DNA from: UBA5066 sp048500275
GTDB lineage: Bacteria; Acidobacteriota; Thermoanaerobaculia; UBA5066
Assembly: GCA_048500275.1 (NCBI GenBank)
Contig: JASNYI010000003.1
Coordinates: 124,001-188,000 of the forward strand
Direction of reading: 5' to 3'
DNA: 64,000 bases
Shown here: positions 17,140 to 25,218 of the stretch, in pieces
Position numbering within the stretch: position 1 is the first letter of the stretch
How the letters are laid out: every line of letters begins with the position of its first letter
The notes under the pieces: generated by a model
Seen by the model: only the letters and a program-made list of their open reading frames with translations
Told to the model about the DNA's origin: nothing
Database searches by the model: none
Program-made: the position numbers and the translations under genes

Positions 17140-18210
17140 ATGAAGCTCGGGATCGTCGGCCGGCCGAAGACCGGGAAGACCACGCTCTTCAACCTCCTCA
17201 CCCGCTCCCACCAGTCCGTCGACAAGTTCGGCGCCGTGCGCGAGACGCACGTCGGCACGGCCCACGTGCCCGACCCGCGCCTCGACCGCCTCTCCGCGCT
17301 CTTCAAGCCGAAGAAGCACACGCCGGCCGCGGTCGACTTCGTCGACGTGCCGGGAATCGCGAAGGGGGAGCAGGAGAAGATCGACCTCGCCGCCCTCAAG
17401 AACGTCGACGCGCTCGTCCACGTCCTGCGCGCCTTCGAGGACGCCGACCTCCCGCACGAGGGGGGACTCGACCCCGCGCGCGACGCGAGGGCCCTCGACG
17501 AGGAGCTGGTCCTCTCCGACTACGTCCTCCTCGAGAAGCGGCGCGAGAAGCTCGAGAAGGAACGGAAGAAGATCAGGTCGGCCGAGCTGGACGCGGAGTG
17601 GGCCGCGATCGAGAAGTGCCTTCCCGCGCTCGAGGCCGGGACCCCGCTCCGGGCCGCCGGGCTCTCGCCGGAGGACGAGAAGCGCCTCCGCGGCTTCACG
17701 CTCCTCTCCCTGAAGCCGCTCCTCCTCGTCGTCAACGTCGCCGACGCCGACGCGGCGGCGGACCCCGTCGGGCGCTGGGGCCTCCAGGGCTTCGCCGCGC
17801 AGCCCCACGTCGCCGTGGCGCGGGCGGCCGCCCGGATCGAGATGGAGATGAACGACCTCCCCGACGAGGACGTCGCCGTCTTCCTCGCCGACCTCGGGCT
17901 GACCGAACGCGGCGTCGACCGGATCCTCCGCGCGTCCTACCGCCTCCTGGGCGTCCAGTCGTTCTTCACCGCCGGCGAGGACGAGTGCCGGGCCTGGACC
18001 GTCCCCGCCGGCGCGACGGCGGTGGACTGCGCCGGGACGATCCACTCCGACCTCGCCCGCGGCTTCATCCGCGCGGAGGTCGTCCCCGTCGAGGACCTCC
18101 TCGAGCTCGGCTCGCTCGCGGAGTGCCGGACGAAGGGGAAGCTGAAGCTCGAGGGGAAGGAGTACGTCGTCAAGGACGGGGACGTCGTCCACGTCCGGTT
18201 CAACGTCTAG
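17140..18210 (+). CDS. ychF: YchF/OLA1-family GTP/ATP-binding protein
   Basis: The 356-residue P-loop protein has G1 'GRPKTGKTT', G3 'VDVPGIAKGE', a central charged coiled coil ('LLEKRREKLEKERKKI'), G4 'LLVVNVAD' and a C-terminal TGS domain (about 270-356; 'RAWTVPAGATAVDCAGTIHSDLARGFIRAE'). The length and the C-terminal 'VVKDGDVVHVRFNV' are typical of YchF, a ribosome-associated ATPase linked to stress and translation. The G1 loop departs from the usual YchF 'GLPNVGKST', so it may be a divergent subgroup. TACGCT ends 9 nt before the ATG and may be a -10 box. Confidence 0.88.
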   Translation: MKLGIVGRPKTGKTTLFNLLTRSHQSVDKFGAVRETHVGTAHVPDPRLDRLSALFKPKKHTPAAVDFVDVPGIAKGEQEKIDLAALKNVDALVHVLRAFEDADLPHEGGLDPARDARALDEELVLSDYVLLEKRREKLEKERKKIRSAELDAEWAAIEKCLPALEAGTPLRAAGLSPEDEKRLRGFTLLSLKPLLLVVNVADADAAADPVGRWGLQGFAAQPHVAVARAAARIEMEMNDLPDEDVAVFLADLGLTERGVDRILRASYRLLGVQSFFTAGEDECRAWTVPAGATAVDCAGTIHSDLARGFIRAEVVPVEDLLELGSLAECRTKGKLKLEGKEYVVKDGDVVHVRFNV

Positions 18211-18258
18211 CGCTCTCGACCTGACGGCGGGACCGGGGCCGAAGGGCTCCCGGCCCGG

Positions 18259-19788
18259 CTACGGGGAGAGGTCGCCTTCGACGGACGCCTCGAACGCCAC
18301 CGAGAGGAGCCCGTCCTTCGTCAGCGCGGCCACGCGGTAGCGGTAGCGCAGGCCCGGGAGCGCCTCCCGGTCGACGAAGTGGAATCCCGACCCGTCGTCC
18401 GAGACGTCGGTCGTCGGGACGATCTCCCGGCCGTCCAGGACGAGGCTCCCGTCCGGCTCTTCCCGCAGCCGCGACACGACCCAGGCGAGGAGCTCCTGGT
18501 GCGAGGAGGTCCTCCACCCGAGCTGGACCGCCCCGTCCCTCCACTCCGCCGAGGACGACGCGAGGACGGCCGGATACCCGGGGACCCTTCTCAACCGGAC
18601 GGCGAGCTCTCCGCCCTCCGAGCCGTCGACGAGGACGAGGGAGAGGGCGCCCGCCCCCGCGAGCGGGAGGACCCGGCCCTCTCCGGGCAGGAGCGGCAGC
18701 GTGTCGGGCTCTTCCGCGAGGGGCCTGTAGACGAGGACGGCCCGCCCTCCTCGGGCGGCCCGGGAGTCGGGCAGGACGACCTCGAGCCCGGCCGTCTCGT
18801 CCAGGCGCTCGAAGGTCGCGCGGACCCAGCCCAGGGGCGGCGGGGCGGCGAGGAAGAGATGGCCGGGAACGATCGAACGGCCCGCGGAGAGTCCTCCGGT
18901 GACGGGGTCATCGGCGACCGCGTCCGCGACGAGGGAAGCGAGGAGCCCCTCGGCGCCGTCCTCGCGCGCCCGCCTGGCGACAGCCCGGAAAAAGGGCTCC
19001 GCGTCGTCACCCCGCTGCGCACCCGCTTCCTCCCAGGCGACGCGAAGCGCTTCGCGGCCAGAGGGCGCGAGCCGGGCGGCCTCGGCGAGGAAGAGCGCGG
19101 AAGCGGCCGGCTGCGCGAGGGACCCCTGTTCGGCGAGGAAAGGGCTCGCGCCGGCCACCGGCCGCGAGGTCAGCCCGAGGGCCTCCTTCGCGAGGAGCTC
19201 CGCGAGCCCTTCCACGGCCCAGCCCGCCTCCTCGGGCCCCGCCTGCCGGACGGCGAGAAGGGCCACGCCGCGCGCGACGTCGAAGGCGACCTCGTGGGAG
19301 GACCGGCCGGCCGTCGCGACGGCGAGGACCGGGCGTGCGAGACGGCCCTTCTCGCGTCCGTCCCATCCCGCCAGCACAGGCACGTCGGCCCTCGGGTGGA
19401 CGAGGAGGAGGGTCAGGGGCGACGAGACCGAGAAGGGGCGGGACCAGCCGTCTCGGTCGAGGACGTCGCGGACGACCCGCTCGAGAGCCGACAGGGCGGC
19501 TTCGCGGCTCTCCAGGGGCACGGACGGCTCGAAGGCCGCGACGACGTCGCCCCCGAGAAGGCTCCTCGTTTCACCCCGCTGCGTGTAGGGAGAACGCAGG
19601 AGCTCGGCCCGCCCGCGAGCGGCCTCGCGCTCCGACAGGCTGCCGGCCCTGCTGGCGTGCGCCGGGACGACGGACCCTCCTTCGAGCGGGAGGGCCTCGA
19701 CGCGGACGGTCGCGGCCCTGCCCGGGAGGGCGAAGAACGCGACGAGCGCGAGCGGAGCCGCGAGACGGCCGGTCGAGGGGCGCCGCAA
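18259..19788 (-). CDS. Secreted protein of unknown function
   Basis: The 509-residue protein begins with a signal peptide (about 1-25, 'LAAPLALVAFFALPGRAAT'). I recognise no family. The middle (about 110-310) is helical with 'EVAFDVARGVALLAVRQ' and 'AGWAVEGLAELLAKEALG', reminiscent of but not matching a gluzincin or peptidase-MA-like fold: no HExxH is visible. The last about 95 residues look like a fibronectin-III-type domain ('VQLGWRTSSHQELLAWVVSR', 'PGLRYRYRVAALTKDG'). The TTG start at 19788 lies 11 nt after the PP2C gene, suggesting one operon. Confidence 0.6.
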   Translation of the reverse strand: MRRPSTGRLAAPLALVAFFALPGRAATVRVEALPLEGGSVVPAHASRAGSLSEREAARGRAELLRSPYTQRGETRSLLGGDVVAAFEPSVPLESREAALSALERVVRDVLDRDGWSRPFSVSSPLTLLLVHPRADVPVLAGWDGREKGRLARPVLAVATAGRSSHEVAFDVARGVALLAVRQAGPEEAGWAVEGLAELLAKEALGLTSRPVAGASPFLAEQGSLAQPAASALFLAEAARLAPSGREALRVAWEEAGAQRGDDAEPFFRAVARRAREDGAEGLLASLVADAVADDPVTGGLSAGRSIVPGHLFLAAPPPLGWVRATFERLDETAGLEVVLPDSRAARGGRAVLVYRPLAEEPDTLPLLPGEGRVLPLAGAGALSLVLVDGSEGGELAVRLRRVPGYPAVLASSSAEWRDGAVQLGWRTSSHQELLAWVVSRLREEPDGSLVLDGREIVPTTDVSDDGSGFHFVDREALPGLRYRYRVAALTKDGLLSVAFEASVEGDLSP

Positions 19789-19799
19789 CGGTTTCCGCG

Positions 19800-20885
19800 T
19801 CAGGCCTTCGTCTCGGGCGTCTCGGGCGCTTCTGCCCCGGCGGGTTCGCCGGCCGCCTCGGGTGCACCCGTCGTCCCGGCGGGCGCGGCCGGCGAGGTGG
19901 CCTCGGCGGCCTCGGCGTCGGGGGCGGCAGTCTCAGCCGCCGGCGCGGCGGCTCCCGCGGAAGGCTCCACCGTCGCCGGGGCCGGCTCGGGCTCCTCGGG
20001 ACTCTCCTCGACGACCGGGATCGGCATCCCTTCCGTGGGCGTGATGTCGTCGTCGCTCCTCGGGGCGCGCAGCGTGACGGTGGTCTTCTCGCCGGTCTCG
20101 TCCCCGGTCTTCTTCCCCGCCGAGGCGGACCTGACCTCGACCAGGATCGCCGTGATGTTGTCCACGCCGCCCCGCTCGTTGGCGAGGTCGACGAGGCCCC
20201 GGACGATCTGCTCGGGAGTGCGGGACGACGTGAGGGCTTCGAAGATCTCCTCATCCGACACCATGCCGGTGAGCCCGTCGGAGCAGAGGAGATACCGGTC
20301 GTCCGTCCCGACCGGGATCTCGATCAGGTCGACCGCGACGTGCGCGCCGCCGCCCAGGGCTCGGGTGACGACGTTCTTGAGCGGGTGGCTCCGCGCCTCC
20401 TCCTCGGAGAGGATGCCGGCGTTCACCTGCTCCTGCACCCACGAGTGGTCGTCTGTGAGGCGGCGCAACTCGGAGTCCCGGAGCAGGTAGGCGCGGCTGT
20501 CGCCGACGTGGACGAGGGTCACGCGCTTCTCGTCGAAGAGAGCGGCGACGACCGTCGTCCCCATTCCCTTCAGCTCCGGGCGGTTCACGACCGCGCGCAT
20601 CACCTTCTCGTTCGCGCGCTCGACCGCCGTCGAGAGGCGGTTGCCGTCGACCGAGTACCGGTTGTTGTAGCCGAACGGCCACGTGTTGTCGTGGTCGTCC
20701 TCCGTACCGGAGATGAACTCCTGGATCGACTCGACCGTCAGGCGCGAGGCGACCTCGCCGGCGGCGTGCCCCCCCATGCCGTCCGCGACGACGAAGAGCC
20801 CTCTCTCGGCGTCGAGAAGGTAGGCGTCCTCGTTGTGCTTTCTCTTCCGGCCGACGTCGGTGAGACCGAATGCAGTGAGAGCCAC
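19800..20885 (-). CDS. PP2C-family serine/threonine phosphatase
   Basis: The 361-residue protein has a complete bacterial PP2C (PrpC/Stp1-like) domain in residues 1 to about 245: 'GRKRKHNEDAYLLD', 'VVADGMGGHAAGEVAS', 'LVHVGDSRAYLLRD', 'LLCSDGLTGMVSDEE' and 'GGVDNITAILVEV', with the metal-binding aspartates. A disordered Ala/Pro/Glu-rich tail of about 110 residues follows. Such enzymes reverse Hanks-type kinase phosphorylation; no kinase gene is visible in the window. It uses a GTG start and sits 9 nt after the DnaJ-TPR gene. Confidence 0.92.
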   Translation of the reverse strand: MALTAFGLTDVGRKRKHNEDAYLLDAERGLFVVADGMGGHAAGEVASRLTVESIQEFISGTEDDHDNTWPFGYNNRYSVDGNRLSTAVERANEKVMRAVVNRPELKGMGTTVVAALFDEKRVTLVHVGDSRAYLLRDSELRRLTDDHSWVQEQVNAGILSEEEARSHPLKNVVTRALGGGAHVAVDLIEIPVGTDDRYLLCSDGLTGMVSDEEIFEALTSSRTPEQIVRGLVDLANERGGVDNITAILVEVRSASAGKKTGDETGEKTTVTLRAPRSDDDITPTEGMPIPVVEESPEEPEPAPATVEPSAGAAAPAAETAAPDAEAAEATSPAAPAGTTGAPEAAGEPAGAEAPETPETKA

Positions 20886-20894
20886 GGCCGGATT

Positions 20895-21545
20895 CTAGCC
20901 CTTCCGCCCGAACAGCCCGCCGAGGAATCCCTTGTTCTCGGAAGGGGGTCGCAGCTCGGCGGCCAGCTTCTGGACGTCGCTGTCGTCCGGAATCCTCTGA
21001 AGGGCCTCCTGCAGGTGCCTTTCGGCCTTCGTCCGGAGGCCCACCTGGAGGTAGAGGCGCGCCGCCTCGCGGTGGACGGCCCCGTTCTCGGGGTCGAGCC
21101 TGAGGGCGATCTCGACGGCCTCGACCCCCCGTCGCGCCTTGCCCGGAATCCGGCTGCAGGCGAGCGCGAGGTAGTGACAGGCCTTCGCGTCCTTTCCCCA
21201 GTGGTGGACGGAGAGGTCGAATTGCTGGAACGCGGTGGCGAGGTCGCCCTCCCGGTAGGCCTTCACCCCTTTCGCGAGGTAGACCTTGGCGACGGCAGCC
21301 GGGTCGAAGGCCCCGCTGCCCGCCCCCTTGTCGAGGTCGAAGTCGTGCGCCTTGCGGCGCTGCTCGTTCGTCAGGACGTTCACGGCCTCCGTGAGGACCT
21401 GGAAACGTGCTTCGGCCTCCGCCTTCTTCGCGGGGTCGGTGAAGCGGTCGGGGTGGGCTTCGCGCGCCAGGATGCGGAACCGCCCCCGGATCGCCTCCTC
21501 GGTGGAGTCGCGGCTCACTCCGAGTATTTCGTAGTAGTTCGCCAC
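20895..21545 (-). CDS. DnaJ-domain protein with TPR-like repeats
   Basis: The 216-residue protein starts with a J domain (about 1-70; 'YYEILGVSRDSTEEAIRGRF', HPD motif in 'REAHPDRF') and continues with TPR-like helices (about 90-200; 'AKGVKAYREGDLATAFQQFD', 'RLDPENGAVHREAARLYLQV'). It lacks the Gly/Phe and zinc domains of true DnaJ, so it is a specialised co-chaperone that recruits DnaK to an unknown client. GTG 21545 was chosen because AGGA lies just upstream and the J domain begins there; an ATG at 21605 would add 20 residues. Confidence 0.82.
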   Translation of the reverse strand: MANYYEILGVSRDSTEEAIRGRFRILAREAHPDRFTDPAKKAEAEARFQVLTEAVNVLTNEQRRKAHDFDLDKGAGSGAFDPAAVAKVYLAKGVKAYREGDLATAFQQFDLSVHHWGKDAKACHYLALACSRIPGKARRGVEAVEIALRLDPENGAVHREAARLYLQVGLRTKAERHLQEALQRIPDDSDVQKLAAELRPPSENKGFLGGLFGRKG

Positions 21546-21659
21546 GCCGGTCCTGTCGGCTCGCGCCTTAGGCCCCCCCTGCACAAACGATGGCGAAATT
21601 CTCACACGGCAGTCGGAGGAAACTCAAGTGCCGCGTCCTCGCCCCCTCCGGGAATCCCG

Positions 21660-22694
21660 TCACGAGATCTGCCTGCGCTGGCAGATCCGCTTCGCCGTGA
21701 CACGAACGGCCTCGGGGATGTTCCGGTCCGTGGAAAGCGTGGTCTGGTCCCTCGGCGAGAGGCGCAGGACGAGCGGGAGGGTGACGTCGATGGGGGACCT
21801 CGGGTTCCTGACGATCGCGGCCATGAGGGAGTACTTCTTCATCCACTCGCGGCGCTGCGCCACCGCGCGGAGGACGTCCTCTGAGACGCTCTTCATGTTC
21901 GCGATCACCTCGGCGTCCGCCTCGTTGGTCTTCGGGGACTTGAGGACCGCCGTGGAGACGAGCCGGTTCGTGTCCCTGACCAGGAAGAGCCGCTCCTCGC
22001 GGGTCCCCCGGAACGCGATCCTGATCCTCTGCGAGACGGGGAGAGCCGTGAGCCTGACGAGGACGTCCCTCGAGACCTCTTCCTCCGGGCCGGCCGCCTC
22101 GGAAGGCGTCCCGGCCGGCACCGCGGGGACCCCGACGACGGGCTCCTCGTACTCCTCCGCCTCCGCCAGGGGCTCGCCCTCCTCGCGCTCCTTCTTGAGG
22201 AAGAACTCCTCCAGGAACTCGTCGGCCCGCCGCCGGATGTCCGTGGAGAGGTCGGGGTTCTCGAAGAGGCTTTCGACGATCTCGGGCGACGCGAGGAGGC
22301 GGGCCTGGTTCGTGATGAGGACGTCCTGCAGCTCGGGCATGACGCGGCGTGCGAGCCAGACCAGCGTGAAGTCCGCCACCGCGCGGTGCTGGAGGACCCC
22401 CTCGAGGACGGCTTTGTCCTGGCACCGCCTCGCGATGGCGTCGAGCTGCTCGGGACGGGTCTCCTTCGCCCGCGCCGCGCCGAGGAGCGCCTCCGGGTCG
22501 AACGACCGGAACGTCTCCTCGCAGAGGGGCACGAGCTCGGGATCGCCCTGGGAGAGGATCGACCCGACGGCCCGAACGAGCTCGGAGGGTGAGAGCGGGA
22601 CGAACCCGCGCGCGGCGAACTCGAGGATTCGGCGGGGAGCCTGACCACACTCGATCGAAGCGAGGAGTTCGAGATCGGGACTGTCCGAAGACAT
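21660..22694 (-). CDS. Helical-repeat protein of unknown function (paralogue of 23616-24401)
   Basis: The 344-residue soluble protein has no signal peptide. It has two helical regions (about 1-165 and 205-344) joined by an acidic, Pro-rich linker ('EGEPLAEAEEYEEPVVGV'). Repeats about 40 residues long contain a consensus of the kind 'NPRSPIDVTLPLVLRLSPRD', 'NIPEAVRVTAKR', which also occurs in the gene at 23616-24401. HEAT- or LRV-like scaffolds look like this; I do not recognise a named family. It lies in a same-strand run with DnaJ-TPR, PP2C and RodZ-like genes. Confidence 0.6.
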   Translation of the reverse strand: MSSDSPDLELLASIECGQAPRRILEFAARGFVPLSPSELVRAVGSILSQGDPELVPLCEETFRSFDPEALLGAARAKETRPEQLDAIARRCQDKAVLEGVLQHRAVADFTLVWLARRVMPELQDVLITNQARLLASPEIVESLFENPDLSTDIRRRADEFLEEFFLKKEREEGEPLAEAEEYEEPVVGVPAVPAGTPSEAAGPEEEVSRDVLVRLTALPVSQRIRIAFRGTREERLFLVRDTNRLVSTAVLKSPKTNEADAEVIANMKSVSEDVLRAVAQRREWMKKYSLMAAIVRNPRSPIDVTLPLVLRLSPRDQTTLSTDRNIPEAVRVTAKRICQRRQIS

Positions 22695-22725
22695 GAGGAA
22701 CGGAGCTTACGACAGTGCGAGGAGC

Positions 22726-23589
22726 TCAGCCGTCCCGGGGGCCCGAGGCGGCCGACTCGCCGATGACGAGATTCCTCACCACCTGCCCGAGCTGACCGAC
22801 CGCGCCGATCGCCGCGCCGTCCACGTTGACCTCGACTCCCCCGGCGTTGCCGAGCGTCAGGACGAAGGTCCGACCACCCTCGAACCGGCGCATCGTTCCC
22901 TTCCGGAAGAGCTCGGCCGCGACGACGCGCCCGTCGACGCTGACCTCGGTCCAGCAGTCGTCGCTGAAAGTGAGCGTCATCGTCCGCAAGGCCCCGGGCC
23001 CGGCCTCCGCTTCCCTCGCCCTCTCGACGGCGGGCTCGATCAGGGGCGTCTCCGAGGGGACCGGCACGGCGGCGGCGGCGATGGCCGGCGGAAGGCGGAG
23101 CGCTTCGGGAACCGGGGTCGCGATCTCCGCCGGCGCGCTCCTCGCGACCTCGCCCTCGGACGCTCCCGCCCTTCCCTTCAGGACGGCCACCACGCCGGTC
23201 AGGAGGGCGACGACGAGCGCGACGCCCACGCCGAGGGCCGTGGTGTTCAGCGACACGCTGCGTCGCGGCCGGGAGAGGGGAATCCGGTCGGAGGAGGACG
23301 TGGTCCTCTCTCTCGAGGCCTCGGCCTGGTCGGCCGACCACGCCTCGTGCGCGTGGTTGAAGGCGGCGGCGGTCCGCTCCGCGTCGAGCCCGAGATGGCT
23401 CGAGAGGGCGAGGACGAACCCGCGGGCGAAGACCCTGGCCGGGAGGAGGTCGAAACGGCCGGTCTCCAGCGCCTCGATCTGGCGCACGGAGACCTTCGTC
23501 ACGTCGGAGAGCTGCTCCCTCGTGACCTCTCGGAGCTCGCGTTCCCGCCGCAGCTCCTCTCCGAACTCCTGGGGGCTTTCCACCGGCAA
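22726..23589 (-). CDS. RodZ-like helix-turn-helix membrane protein
   Basis: The 287-residue protein has a cytoplasmic N-terminal HTH (about 8-75; 'ELREVTREQLSDVTKVSV', 'RQIEALETGRFDLLPARVF', 'ARGFVLALSSHLGLD'), one membrane helix (about 117-140) and a periplasmic DUF4115-type domain (about 200-287; 'DDCWTEVSVDGRVV', 'LGNAGGVEVNVDG'). This matches RodZ, which links MreB to the cell-wall machinery. TTG 23589 has GGAGG 8 nt upstream; a GTG at 23583 is possible. No mreB is nearby. Confidence 0.82.
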   Translation of the reverse strand: MPVESPQEFGEELRRERELREVTREQLSDVTKVSVRQIEALETGRFDLLPARVFARGFVLALSSHLGLDAERTAAAFNHAHEAWSADQAEASRERTTSSSDRIPLSRPRRSVSLNTTALGVGVALVVALLTGVVAVLKGRAGASEGEVARSAPAEIATPVPEALRLPPAIAAAAVPVPSETPLIEPAVERAREAEAGPGALRTMTLTFSDDCWTEVSVDGRVVAAELFRKGTMRRFEGGRTFVLTLGNAGGVEVNVDGAAIGAVGQLGQVVRNLVIGESAASGPRDG

Positions 23590-23615
23590 CCTATAACCCT
23601 CCGGGGTAGAAGAGA

Positions 23616-24401
23616 TTACACCTCTTCCGACGAAGTGTCAACGGCCGGTGGAGCGGAACGGAGCAGGAGGGCCCGGGAACACGCCGCGAGGAGGGGGTCG
23701 GCTGCGGGGTCGCTGGCGAGCCTCGCCAGGGTCGGCCGCTCCGACCGGCTGAGGAGAGCCAGCGCGACCGGCCGGGGGGTCCGCGGGGAGAGGAGGAGCG
23801 CAGTGCGGACCGCGGTCCTCTCCATCCACCGTTCGTTCCGCGAGAGAAGGATGAGCTGCGGCTCCCGAGGGCGCCGCGCGAGGAGCCAGGCGGTCAGGTC
23901 TTCCTCGACGAGTCGGGGGTTGGCGAGGAGCGCGGCGAGGACGTCGACCTCGCCGTCGTCGAGAAGCGCCCCGTGGAGCGGTCTGTCCGCCAGGCGGGCG
24001 AGCGCCGACTTCTCTCCGAGGGAGAGCCGCGGCAACGTCTCCAGCACTCGCTGGTTCGCGGAAGTGCGCACCGGGGAGGGAGTCCGCGCGTTGCGCCCGA
24101 CGTCGGCGAGGTCCCTCCACGGAAGGTCCTCGAGGAGGCGGAGCGCGTCGGCGCGCGGGGCCGCCGGGTGGAGGACGACGGCTTTGCCAATCTCCCGGTT
24201 CGAGAGGAGGCCCGGAGCCGCCAGGACCTCCGCGACGACCGCTTCCCCCGCGTACGGGTGTCTCAGACACCGGAGGACCTCCGACTCCGTGAGGCGCGCG
24301 AGGTTCTCCCGGACCAACGACGCCAGGCCTGCCCTGTCGGCACGCGAGATCGCCGCCGTGATGCCGGGCGGTCGGGCCTCTCCCGGGCGGTCCCCGTTCA
24401 C
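23616..24401 (-). CDS. Helical-repeat protein of unknown function, at the end of the trp genes
   Basis: The 261-residue soluble protein consists of Leu/Arg-rich helical repeats ('VVLHPAAPRADALRLLEDLP', 'RDLADVGRNARTPSPVR', 'SLGEKSALARLADRPLHGAL', 'LLANPRLVEEDLTAWLLARR'). The spacing of Pro, Leu and 'NxRxPxxVR' elements resembles the protein at 21660-22694. I do not recognise a family. The GTG start at 24401 is only 7 nt after the trpA stop, so it is probably transcribed with the his-trp operon. Confidence 0.6.
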   Translation of the reverse strand: MNGDRPGEARPPGITAAISRADRAGLASLVRENLARLTESEVLRCLRHPYAGEAVVAEVLAAPGLLSNREIGKAVVLHPAAPRADALRLLEDLPWRDLADVGRNARTPSPVRTSANQRVLETLPRLSLGEKSALARLADRPLHGALLDDGEVDVLAALLANPRLVEEDLTAWLLARRPREPQLILLSRNERWMERTAVRTALLLSPRTPRPVALALLSRSERPTLARLASDPAADPLLAACSRALLLRSAPPAVDTSSEEV

Positions 24402-24408
24402 CCCCCGA

Positions 24409-25218
24409 TTATCGGCGGGTGGCCAGGGCGAGCTCCCTCACGAGACCGGCCGCGGCCGCGACCGGGTCCCCCCCCGCCGCCGCGGCCTTCTCCATCGCGA
24501 CGACGACCGCGCTCCCGACGACGACCCCGTCGGCCAGGCGCGCGACCGCCGCGACCTGCGCGGGTGTCGAGATACCGAAGCCCACGGCGACGGGCAACCG
24601 GCCGACTCCCGCCCTCACCCGGGCGACGAGGTCGGCGAGACCCTCGGGAACGTCCGACCTCACCCCGGTGACGCCGGGACGCGAGACGACGTAGACGAAC
24701 CCGCGCGAGAGACGGCCGACGACCCTCGCGCGCCGGGGCGGCGACGTCGGGGCGAGAAGGAAGACCGGGTCGAGGCGCGCCGCCCGCAGCGTCGCCGCGA
24801 ACGAGGCGCCCTCCTCGGGCGGGAGATCGGTGACGAGAGTCCCGTCGACGCCGGCCTCCGCGGCCTTCGCCGCGAAGACGACCTCCCCCATGGCGAGGAC
24901 GGGGTTCGCGTACCCGAAGAGGACGAGCGGTGAGTCCAGCCCGGCGGCGCGCAATCGTCCGACGAGCCCGAGGACGGAGGAGAGAGTCGTGCCGCCCGCC
25001 AGGGCACGCTCGCTCGCCCGCTGGATGACCGGCCCGTCGGCGATCGGGTCGGAGAAGGGGACGCCGAGCTCGATCACGTCGGCCCCGGCTTCGGCCAGCG
25101 CGGGGAGAAGGCGCTCGGTGACCTCGAGAGACGGGTCTCCCGCCTCGACGAAGACGACGAGTGCCGCGCGCCCCTCGCGCGAGGCTTTCGCGAAGGCCCT
25201 GGAGATGCGCCCGCTCAC
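24409..25218 (-). CDS. trpA: Tryptophan synthase alpha subunit
   Basis: The 269-residue TIM-barrel subunit cleaves indole-3-glycerol phosphate to indole. Catalytic residues are visible: the Glu in 'GADVIELGVPFSDPIADGP' (about 44-62) and the Asp in 'GVDGTLVTDLPPEE'. 'YVVSRPGVTG' and 'VGFGISTPAQV' complete the phosphate site. It is the last biosynthetic gene of the superoperon; its GTG start overlaps the trpB stop by 4 nt. Confidence 0.97.
   Translation of the reverse strand: MSGRISRAFAKASREGRAALVVFVEAGDPSLEVTERLLPALAEAGADVIELGVPFSDPIADGPVIQRASERALAGGTTLSSVLGLVGRLRAAGLDSPLVLFGYANPVLAMGEVVFAAKAAEAGVDGTLVTDLPPEEGASFAATLRAARLDPVFLLAPTSPPRRARVVGRLSRGFVYVVSRPGVTGVRSDVPEGLADLVARVRAGVGRLPVAVGFGISTPAQVAAVARLADGVVVGSAVVVAMEKAAAAGGDPVAAAAGLVRELALATRR

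Noticed and set aside
18211..18258. Terminator between ychF and the secreted-protein gene
   Set aside because: Only a weak 5-bp GC stem without a T run was found.
20895..21605. Chaperone DnaJ proper
   Set aside because: Only the J domain is present; the Gly/Phe and zinc-finger regions are replaced by TPR-like helices, and no dnaK or grpE is near.
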